This document shows, piece by piece, positions 52,302 through 59,550 of a DNA stretch of 64,000 nt. Positions within the stretch are counted from its first letter, which is position 1. Each line of letters begins with the position of its first letter. The stretch lies in assembly GCF_014646915.1 (NCBI RefSeq), contig NZ_BMOE01000012.1:53803-117802 (forward strand), given 5' to 3'. Source of the stretch: Deinococcus aquiradiocola. Its GTDB lineage: Bacteria; Deinococcota; Deinococci; Deinococcales; Deinococcaceae. Position numbers and translations under genes: made by a program. The notes below the pieces were generated by a model. The model was not told where the DNA came from. It ran no database searches and worked only from the letters and a program-made list of their open reading frames with translations.

Positions 52302-52910
52302 TCAGTCTTCCGGGAGGTTCAGGCCGCCCAGGGCCGCGAAGGGATTCTGCCGGGCGTGCTGGCTGCCCTCCTGCACGCCGAGGTGCAGCGAGGTCTCGTC
52401 CTCGATGGGCACGGCGGCGCTGTGCTCGCAGGGGCCGTCGTTCAGGTCGTGGCCGCACACCTGGCACAGGCCCTTGCAGTTCGGGTCGTGCAGCACGCTG
52501 AGGGGCGAGCTGAGCAGCGTGACTTCCGCGAGGTAGTGCGAGAGGTTCAGGTCGGGGTTCCCGAACACCAGCAGTTCCTCGCCGGTGTCGGCCTCCTCCA
52601 GGAAGGATTCCGGGACGGCCGGGCGGTACTGCATGAGGGTGCCGAGCTTCAGTTCCAGCGGGACCGTGACGGGCCGCAGGCAGCGGGAGCATTCCTGTTC
52701 CAGCACGGGTTCGAAGTACCCCTGGAGCCAGAATTCGTTGCCTTCGAGGCTGTTGACGTCGATCTCGTAGGGGGCGGGTTCCGCGAAACGCAGGACTTGC
52801 GGGCGGCCGGCCTGTTCGTAGTGCAGTTCGGTCACCTCGCCGCTGGTGCTGACATCGCCGGGCGCGCGCAGCAGGCTGCCGAGGTGAATGCGTGGGGCAT
52901 CGTCGTTCAT
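52302..52910 (-). CDS. yceD: YceD/DUF177 family protein
   Basis: 202 residues. The conserved Cys region CSRCLRPVTVPL and CKGLCQVCGHDLNDGPC define the family, linked to ribosome or 23S rRNA biogenesis. ATG 52910 is 6 nt behind TATCAT (52917-52922, minus strand), a leaderless start. First gene of a unit with moaC. rpmF, its common neighbour, is about 2.1 kb further on. Divergent from arginase across a palindrome-rich gap. Confidence 0.9.
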   Translation of the reverse strand: MNDDAPRIHLGSLLRAPGDVSTSGEVTELHYEQAGRPQVLRFAEPAPYEIDVNSLEGNEFWLQGYFEPVLEQECSRCLRPVTVPLELKLGTLMQYRPAVPESFLEEADTGEELLVFGNPDLNLSHYLAEVTLLSSPLSVLHDPNCKGLCQVCGHDLNDGPCEHSAAVPIEDETSLHLGVQEGSQHARQNPFAALGGLNLPED

Positions 52911-52958
52911 GCGTCCATGATAGGGCGCTGACACCGCCCGCACCGGCCGGAGGTCACC

Positions 52959-53006
52959 ATACCGGCCCGGTATGCACCGCAGGTGTGAATATTCACGGCA
53001 TTATGC
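52959..53006. promoter_or_regulatory. Three palindromes between yceD and arginase
   Basis: ATACCGGCCCGGTAT (52959-52973) is a perfect palindrome around a central C. GTGAATATTCAC (52985-52996) is a perfect 12-bp palindrome of the ARG-box type (TGAATNNNNATTCA-like core). GCATTATGC (52998-53006) is a third. TATGCAC occurs twice (52971-52977; 53002-53008). They lie about 115-165 bp before the arginase ATG and 50-95 bp before yceD. Confidence 0.55.
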
Positions 53007-53123
53007 ACGCGGCTGACCGGCCCCTGACGTGCCGCCCAGCCGCCGCACCGGCCCGCCGCGCCCTGCCGTGCAACTTGATGAGCGGCTGAGGCATACCCCG
53101 CCTCACGCACTACGCTGGACACC

Positions 53124-54011
<888 letters not shown>

Positions 54012-54017
54012 ACGGCA

Positions 54018-54049
54018 GAGGGGGCGGCCGCGTGCGTGGCTGCCCCCTC
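54018..54049 (+). terminator. Terminator of arginase
   Basis: GAGGGGGC (54018-54025) pairs with GCCCCCTC (54042-54049), extended by a few GC pairs. T-tract weak. It lies between convergent genes. Confidence 0.7.
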
Positions 54050-54078
54050 CCCTGTCCGGCCGGACGCCGGACCTCCCG

Positions 54079-54600
54079 TCATTTCGCCATGAGCATCAGG
54101 GACACGTCTTCCAGCGGCGCGCCGTTGTCGAGGAACTGCAGGTGAGCGGTCCCGCTCCGCGCGCCCGGCGCGGCAGTGATGCGGTACGTGACGCGCACGC
54201 GGTCGTAGTACGACACGTTGATGCTGGCGCTCTTCTCGGTGGTCCTGACGATGTCCTTGGCGAGTTCCGCGCGGGCGAGTTCCACGGTCCAGCCGTTCGG
54301 GGCGTCCTTGACGTTCATCTTCAGCCAGGGCGCGTCGATGCTGCTGGAGCTGACGTCGCCGGTCACGTTGCGCTTGTCGAAATCGATCGTGAGCGCGTCG
54401 AACCGCTCGTCACTCACCCCGACGTAGCTCTGCGGGTAGGTGTACCGCACGTACGTGGTCTTGCCCACGGCAACTTCCGCCGGTGAGAAGGCCGAGGTGG
54501 CGAGCAGGGGCGCGTAGGTGTCCGCACCGCGCACGGTGGGCGCGCAGGCGGCGAGGGTGAGGCCGAGGGTCAGGAGCAGGGGCAGGTGAAGGTGCTTCAT
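54079..54600 (-). CDS. Hypothetical lipoprotein
   Basis: 173 residues with a lipoprotein signal (LLLTLGLTLAAC; Cys near residue 19). The mature part has alternating beta-type stretches (VRYTYPQSYVGVSDERFDAL, VRVTYRITAAPG) and ends DVSLMLMAK. No known family. Start ATG 54600 with GAGAG about 5 nt upstream; an in-frame ATG at 54615 is an alternative with less support. It probably sits on the outer face of the membrane. Convergent with arginase. Confidence 0.72.
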   Translation of the reverse strand: MKHLHLPLLLTLGLTLAACAPTVRGADTYAPLLATSAFSPAEVAVGKTTYVRYTYPQSYVGVSDERFDALTIDFDKRNVTGDVSSSSIDAPWLKMNVKDAPNGWTVELARAELAKDIVRTTEKSASINVSYYDRVRVTYRITAAPGARSGTAHLQFLDNGAPLEDVSLMLMAK

Positions 54601-54669
54601 GTCGCTCTCAGGCATAGCACATCCTGGCGGATCGCCGGGCCTCATCTGTCGTGCTTCAGGGAGCAGCAG

Positions 54670-54691
54670 AAAACCCCGTCCGGGGACGGGG
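54670..54691 (-). terminator. Terminator of ddrO
   Basis: CCCCGTCC (54674-54681) pairs with GGACGGGG (54684-54691) around GG. On the minus strand it is followed by TTTTCTGC. Confidence 0.85.
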
Positions 54692-54713
54692 CTTCTGGGG
54701 CGGACCGTGGTGT

Positions 54714-55103
54714 TCAGTCCAGGATGCGTTTCAGGTGCAGGTAGATTTCGTACCAGTCACCTTTGTCGCGGGGGCGTTTGCCTCGCAGTTCGATGCGCGA
54801 GAGGGTCCGGACCCAGTCCGGCGTGATCTGCGCGCCGAGGACGGGGTCTGCGACGAGGTCCGACAGGCCTTTGGGCATGGCGCCTTCGCTGTTCTGGCCG
54901 TAGAATTCCACGCCTTCGAGCAGGTCGTGCACCGAGATGCTGTAGGCACCGGCCAGGGTCTGGAGGGTGTCCAGGCTGGGGTTGGTGCGTCCGCGCTCCA
55001 GGTCGGAGAGGTACGGGACGCTGATCCCGGCCGTCTCGGCGATGTCTTTGAGCCGCAGACCCCGTTCACTGCGCAGTTCGCGCAACCGTTCGTGTAATTT
55101 CAT
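54714..55103 (-). CDS. ddrO: DdrO, XRE-family repressor of the radiation/desiccation response
   Basis: 129 residues nearly matching DdrO of D. radiodurans. There is a helix-turn-helix (residues ~7-60: [38 protein letters not shown]) and a C-terminal dimerisation domain ending [14 protein letters not shown]. DdrO represses the radiation/desiccation regulon by binding a 17-bp palindrome (RDRM) and is cleaved by IrrE/PprI after DNA damage. The cleavage loop is in the C-terminal domain. AGGAGG lies 5 nt before ATG 55103; the GTG at 55109 inside the ribosome site was rejected. An RDRM-like site overlaps its own -10 box, fitting autoregulation. Confidence 0.95.
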   Translation of the reverse strand: MKLHERLRELRSERGLRLKDIAETAGISVPYLSDLERGRTNPSLDTLQTLAGAYSISVHDLLEGVEFYGQNSEGAMPKGLSDLVADPVLGAQITPDWVRTLSRIELRGKRPRDKGDWYEIYLHLKRILD

Positions 55104-55115
55104 CTCCACCTCCTG

Positions 55116-55132
55116 TTCTGTGAATTACAAGA
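55116..55132 (-). promoter_or_regulatory. RDRM-like site over the ddrO -10
   Basis: TTCTGTGAATTACAAGA has half-sites TTCTGT and ACAAGA with the TGT-N5-ACA spacing of the RDRM consensus TTATGTCATTGACATAA (11 of 17 bases match). Its centre overlaps TGTAAT (55124-55129, minus strand), the likely ddrO -10. Confidence 0.6.
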
Positions 55133-55272
55133 CAAGTCCCAGCGCCAGATGACTCCGGTCCGTGGCGTTGCGGCCCGGGGGGTCGGCTTGTCTGGTGGCA
55201 GAATCCCGGTCATGTGTTCGGAGTGTAGCACCCGCTTCCGCTCTGGTCAATACAGAATACAGGTCTCCACTT

Positions 55273-55312
55273 CTTGATTTTCAGGAAGATCTACGCTATC
55301 TTCGTAATCAAG
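55273..55312 (+). promoter_or_regulatory. Promoter embedded in a long palindrome before the 87-residue gene
   Basis: CTTGATT (55273-55279) matches AATCAAG (55306-55312), and GAAGAT (55285-55290) matches ATCTTC (55298-55303). Inside lie TTGATT (55274-55279), 17 bp and TATCTT (55297-55302), so -35 and -10 each sit in an arm of the inverted repeat. This AT-rich element could be an operator or a structured 5' end. Confidence 0.6.
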
Positions 55313-55350
55313 AGAGCATTTTAGACAGATTCCTTGTTCTGGAGGCAGGT

Positions 55351-55614
55351 ATGCGCGTACTCGAAACGATCATGGGCACCATCGCCGAAAGCATCCGCGT
55401 GGGGCACGCCCACCCCACCACGGTCCTCAACACCCTGATCGAAGCAGAGAACGCCGGCGGACTCGGCACCGTCCGCCGGATCGAACGGCAGCTGAGCATG
55501 AGCGCCCCCGCCCTCGCCGCCCGCGCCCACCCGCACAGCGGCCTCGCGCAGGCCTGGCTGAACGCCACGCGCGCCTACCTGATCGCGCAGGCCGAACTGA
55601 AACGCGTCGCCTGA
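55351..55614 (+). CDS. Small protein of unknown function next to ddrO
   Basis: 87 residues (MRVLETIMGTIAESIRVGHA...), helical in composition with no Cys or membrane helix. GGAGG at 55341 gives a good ribosome site; the longer frame from 55162 lacks one and was rejected. It has its own promoter inside a 40-bp palindrome and is divergent from ddrO across a 247-bp gap. No family recognised. A link to the damage response is only suggested by position. Confidence 0.7.
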   Translation: MRVLETIMGTIAESIRVGHAHPTTVLNTLIEAENAGGLGTVRRIERQLSMSAPALAARAHPHSGLAQAWLNATRAYLIAQAELKRVA

Positions 55615-55626
55615 CCTGAACGCAGA

Positions 55627-55661
55627 AGCGGCCCGGACCCCGAGGTGAGGTCCGGGCCGCT
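55627..55661. terminator. Terminator between convergent genes
   Basis: AGCGGCCCGGACC (55627-55639) pairs perfectly with GGTCCGGGCCGCT (55649-55661), between the 87-residue gene and the carboxypeptidase gene. Confidence 0.82.
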
Positions 55662-55674
55662 CGCGTGTGCCGTT

Positions 55675-57195
55675 TCAGTTCAGGCCGTAGATCTCGCCGT
55701 ACTTGCCTTCCAGGTACGCCACGTACGCGTCGGCGCTCAGGGGCTTCCCGGTCGCGGCGAGCGTGATCTCGGCGGGCGTGCGGCTGCGGCCGTACTGGTG
55801 AACGTGCTGCACCAGCCACTCGCGCAGGCGACCGTACTCGGCGCGGTCCACCTCCTGCGCGATCACGGGGTCCTGACGGGCCGCGTCCAGCAGCTGCACG
55901 CTCAGCAGGTTCCCGAGCGTGTACGTCGGGAAGTACCCGATCAGGCCCGCCGACCAGTGGATGTCCTGCAGCACGCCCTGCGCGTCGTCGGGCGGCGTGA
56001 CGCCCAGGAATTCCTGCATGCGGGCGTTCCAGGCGTCCGGCAGGTCACGCACCTGCAGCGTCCCTTCCAGCAGCGCGAGTTCCAGCTCGAAGCGCAGCAT
56101 GATGTGGAAGTTGTACGTCACCTCGTCCGCCTCGACGCGGATCAGGTCCGGCTGCACGCGGTTCACGGCGCGGTACAGGCTCAGGGCGTCCTGACCGGCC
56201 GCCACGTCCGGCGCCGCCTGCGCGAAGACGCCGAAGTACCGCTCCCAGAAGGGACGGCTGCGGCCCAGCAGGTTCTCGAACATCCGCGACTGGCTCTCGT
56301 GCACGCCGAGGCTCGCGCCGCGCGACAGCGGCGTGCGTTCCAGGCGGGCCGCCACGCCGTGCTCGTACATGGCGTGCCCCGTCTCGTGCCACGTCCCGAA
56401 CAGACTCATCGGGAAGTACCGCTCGTCGAAGCGGGTCGTGACGCGGATGTCGTCGCGGCTGAAGTTCGTCTGGAAGGGGTGCGCGGACTCGTCGAGCCGC
56501 GAGAAGCCGGGGTTCAGGCCGAAGGCCTCCTCCGCGATCCTGAGCGCGAAGCGGCGCTGCGCGTCCACCGGGAAGGGCCGCGTCAGGACGCTGTAGTCGG
56601 TGGCGTCCCCGGCCGCCACGATGCGGCGCAGCAGCGGCAGCGTGCGGTCGCGCAAATCCGTGAAGGTGGCGCGCACCTGTCCGACCTTCATGCCCGGCTC
56701 GTAGTCGTCGAGCAGCGCGTCGTACGGGTGCTCGTCGTAGCCCTGGTGGTCGGCGTAGCGGCGCGCGAGGTCCATCATGCGTTCCAGGTGCGGCGCGAAC
56801 GTCGCGAAGCTCCCGGTCTGCCGCGCCTCGATCCAGGCGTGGTGCGCCTCGCTGGCCGCGCGGGACTGTTCCTCCACGAACTCGGTCGGGAGGCGCGTCG
56901 CCTTGGCATGGTCGCGGCGCGTGACGCGCACGAGGGCCGCGTCCGTCTCGTCCGCAGGGTCGGCCGCCGCGTCCAGCAGCTCGGCGACGCGCGGCGCGGT
57001 GAACAGCTCGTGGCTGAGGCCCGCCAGGGTGGACATCTGCAGGCCGCGCACGCGGGCCGCGTCGGGCGGCATCTGCGTCTCCTGATCCCAGGACATCAGG
57101 CTCGCGGCAGCATTCAGGTCCGAGACCTGATGCAGCACGCGTTTCAGTTCGGTGAGGTCGCCGGGAGTCGCCTTCGGGTCCGGTGTGGAGGTCAT
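55675..57195 (-). CDS. Carboxypeptidase M32 (Taq-type)
   Basis: 506 residues. HExxH is HETGH (His270, Glu271, His274) in GTWHETGHAMYEHG, with the third zinc ligand Glu in LGVHESQSRMFENL. The family motif sequence DEVTYNFHIMLRFELE and the C-terminal GNLLSVQLLDAA are present. It is a thermostable-type metallocarboxypeptidase that trims peptides in the cytoplasm. ATG 57195 is 6 nt behind TAGGCT (57202-57207, minus strand). Full family length. Confidence 0.94.
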   Translation of the reverse strand: MTSTPDPKATPGDLTELKRVLHQVSDLNAAASLMSWDQETQMPPDAARVRGLQMSTLAGLSHELFTAPRVAELLDAAADPADETDAALVRVTRRDHAKATRLPTEFVEEQSRAASEAHHAWIEARQTGSFATFAPHLERMMDLARRYADHQGYDEHPYDALLDDYEPGMKVGQVRATFTDLRDRTLPLLRRIVAAGDATDYSVLTRPFPVDAQRRFALRIAEEAFGLNPGFSRLDESAHPFQTNFSRDDIRVTTRFDERYFPMSLFGTWHETGHAMYEHGVAARLERTPLSRGASLGVHESQSRMFENLLGRSRPFWERYFGVFAQAAPDVAAGQDALSLYRAVNRVQPDLIRVEADEVTYNFHIMLRFELELALLEGTLQVRDLPDAWNARMQEFLGVTPPDDAQGVLQDIHWSAGLIGYFPTYTLGNLLSVQLLDAARQDPVIAQEVDRAEYGRLREWLVQHVHQYGRSRTPAEITLAATGKPLSADAYVAYLEGKYGEIYGLN

Positions 57196-57257
57196 GCCTT
57201 CAGCCTAGCGCCTGATACGGATTCCGTCCGGACTGCTCCGGCAACGGGCGTCGGGCG

Positions 57258-58511
57258 TCACTGCCAGCGTTCGTGCGTCTCGCCCGCCTCGCCGAGCAGC
57301 AGCGGGCGCACCTCGCCGATCAGGTAGAGGCTGCCACACACGACGCTCAGGGCGCCGTCCGGCAGCCGGGCGAGCGCCTCGGCGGGCGAGTCGGTCACGA
57401 TGACGGGCAGGCCGGGCTTCAGGTGCGCGAGCAGGTCGTCCGGCAGGGCCGCACGCGGGCTGAGGGCGGCGCGCGTCAGGATCAGCGACGACATCACGGG
57501 CGTCAGGTCGCGCAGCATCTCGCCCGCGTCCTTGTCCTGCGCCGCGCCGAACACCACCGGCACACGCTCCACCCCCAGGCCGCGCAGCGCGTCACGCAGG
57601 GCCTTCGTGCCGTCCGGGTTGTGCGCCCCGTCGAGCAGCACCGTCCCGCCCCGCCACGCCACCCGCTCCAGCCGTCCAGGCCACCGCACGCCTGCCGCGC
57701 CCGTCACCACGGCCTGCTCGGGCAGGCCGAGGCGCAGGGCTGCCAGGGCCGCCAGGGCCGCGTTGCCTGCACCGTGCGTACCGAGCAGCGGGGTACGCAG
57801 GCTCAGCTCTCCCAGCGGGGACCTCAGGTGCACGTCCCAGCCGTCCCAGCCGAGCGGCTCGGCCCGCACCGCGAACTCCCGGTCCAGCGCCCACAGGTCC
57901 GCACCCACCGCGTCCAGGATGGGCAGCAGCGCAGCACTCACCCCCGTCACGGCCGGAAGGCCCGCCCGCAGGATGCCGGACTTCTCCGCCGCGATCTCCT
58001 CCCGCGTGCCGCCCAGGATGGCCGTGTGGTCCAGGCCGACGTTCGTGACGACGCTCAGGTGCGGCTGCAGCGCGTTCGTGGCGTCCAGTCGTCCGCCCAG
58101 CCCCACCTCCATCACGGCCCACGTCACGCCCGCCTCCGCGAACAGCAGGCAGCCGGTGGCCGTCACGATCTCGAAGAAGCTCGCCTGCACCGCCTCCGCG
58201 TGCGGCCGGACGCGCGCCAGGGCCGCCTCCACCGTGGCGCCGTCCAGTTCCCGTCCGTCCACCACGAACCGTTCCGAGAAGCGCGTCAGGTGCGGACTGG
58301 TGAACAGGCCCGCACGCACACCGCCCGCCCGGAACATGCCCGCCAGTGAGGCGGACGCGCTGCCCTTCCCGTTCGTGCCGCCGACCAGCACCGTCCGGAA
58401 TGCGATCTGCGGGTCACCCAGACGCCTCAGCAGATCGCGCACGCGCTCCAGGCCAGGATGAACCCCGAAGCGCTGACGGGCGAACAGCCACGCCAGCACG
58501 TCGGGGTTCAC
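57258..58511 (-). CDS. folC: Folylpolyglutamate synthase / dihydrofolate synthase
   Basis: 417 residues of the Mur-ligase-like family. P-loop GGTNGKGS (residues 44-51), the omega-type loop SPHLTRFSERF, EVGLGGRLDATN and VTNVGLDHTAILG, and LLDGAHNPDGTKAL are diagnostic. It adds glutamate to dihydropteroate or to folates. GTG 58511 lies 13 bp after the pyrophosphatase stop on the same strand, so it is probably read from the ppaC promoter. Confidence 0.94.
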   Translation of the reverse strand: MNPDVLAWLFARQRFGVHPGLERVRDLLRRLGDPQIAFRTVLVGGTNGKGSASASLAGMFRAGGVRAGLFTSPHLTRFSERFVVDGRELDGATVEAALARVRPHAEAVQASFFEIVTATGCLLFAEAGVTWAVMEVGLGGRLDATNALQPHLSVVTNVGLDHTAILGGTREEIAAEKSGILRAGLPAVTGVSAALLPILDAVGADLWALDREFAVRAEPLGWDGWDVHLRSPLGELSLRTPLLGTHGAGNAALAALAALRLGLPEQAVVTGAAGVRWPGRLERVAWRGGTVLLDGAHNPDGTKALRDALRGLGVERVPVVFGAAQDKDAGEMLRDLTPVMSSLILTRAALSPRAALPDDLLAHLKPGLPVIVTDSPAEALARLPDGALSVVCGSLYLIGEVRPLLLGEAGETHERWQ

Positions 58512-58524
58512 GCCCTCAGGCCGC

Positions 58525-59451
58525 TCAGCGGGCGAAATACGCTTCCAGCGTCGGCACGATCTGCTTCTTGCGGCTGATCCGGTCGCCCAGGTCCGCCACG
58601 TGGTCCACCGTCACCGCCGCGAACGCCTCGCCCAGCACGGCCGCCTCGCTCTCGCCCGTCACGATCGTCCGGTTCGTCTCGTTCAGGATGTCCACCACAC
58701 TCAGCACCAGCCCGTCCAAGCCACTGACGCCCTTCTCGGCCTGCATGGCCGCGAGCAGTTCCGCCTGCCGCCCGAACACGTACGCGGGATTCGTCGTCTC
58801 GATCACGCCCACCCCCCACTTCTGCGCCCCGAACGGAAAGACCTTGTAGTCCATCTTCAGCAGCGTGCTGGCGGGGGTGTCGCCCAGGTCACTCTTCGCC
58901 GCAAACATCGCGAGTGCGTACGCCGTCACGTCCTGCACGCCCGCCACCTGCGCCAGGAACGCCACCGCTTCACGGTCGGCCGCCGTCGTGGTGGGGCTGC
59001 GGAAGTGCAGCGTGTCGGACAGCACGGCACTCAGCATCAGGCGCGCGTCGAGCGGCTCGACCGGCAGGTTCGCCTCCAGGTGCAGGCGCAGCAGGATGGT
59101 GGCGGTGCAGCCGACCGGGTCGAAGCGCAGCGTGGCAGGCTGCGTCGTCTCCAGGTCCCCGAGGCGGTGGTGGTCCACCACGTGCGTCACGTTCAGACCC
59201 TTCAGGCCCGGCAGGCTCTGCGCGCTCTCGTTGTGGTCCACGAGCGCCACCGCCGATCCCTCCGGCAGCGAGGTCAGCAGTTCGGGCGCGTCCACGCCCG
59301 CCTCGCGCAGCACGAAGGCCGTCTCGAAGTTCAGCTCCCCGAGCCGGTAGGGCGTGGCGTCCAGACCCTGGCGGCGCAGCAGGTTGGCGTACACGAGGGC
59401 CGCCGTGATGGCGTCGGTGTCGGGGTTCAGGTGTCCAAAAACAGCGGTCAT
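58525..59451 (-). CDS. ppaC: Manganese-dependent inorganic pyrophosphatase (family II)
   Basis: 308 residues of the DHH family. The DHH motif is VVDHHR, with HLNPDTDA and ALVDHNE as further metal ligands, and the C-terminal SRKKQIVP is the substrate-binding Arg-Lys-Lys of family II pyrophosphatases. It hydrolyses pyrophosphate. ATG 59451 is 6 nt behind TACAAT (59458-59463, minus strand); the frame to 59499 was rejected. First gene of ppaC-folC. Confidence 0.94.
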   Translation of the reverse strand: MTAVFGHLNPDTDAITAALVYANLLRRQGLDATPYRLGELNFETAFVLREAGVDAPELLTSLPEGSAVALVDHNESAQSLPGLKGLNVTHVVDHHRLGDLETTQPATLRFDPVGCTATILLRLHLEANLPVEPLDARLMLSAVLSDTLHFRSPTTTAADREAVAFLAQVAGVQDVTAYALAMFAAKSDLGDTPASTLLKMDYKVFPFGAQKWGVGVIETTNPAYVFGRQAELLAAMQAEKGVSGLDGLVLSVVDILNETNRTIVTGESEAAVLGEAFAAVTVDHVADLGDRISRKKQIVPTLEAYFAR

Positions 59452-59504
59452 GCCCGGATTGTAGCGCGGCCCGCGCACGGCACTCCTGCCACCGTCCACA
59501 CAAC

Positions 59505-59534
59505 GAACGACCCCCGCCGAAGCGGGGGTCGTTC
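59505..59534. terminator. Terminator of slpA with tetraloop
   Basis: GAACGACCCCCGC (59505-59517) pairs perfectly with GCGGGGGTCGTTC (59522-59534). Read on the minus strand the loop is TTCG, a stabilising tetraloop. It separates slpA from ppaC. Confidence 0.9.
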
Positions 59535-59550
59535 CTTCAAGCTTCCGGGT

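Noticed and set aside
55162..55350. Longer version of the 87-residue protein beginning at 55162
   Set aside because: The extension spans the AT-rich promoter palindrome and has no ribosome site, whereas GGAGG precedes 55351.
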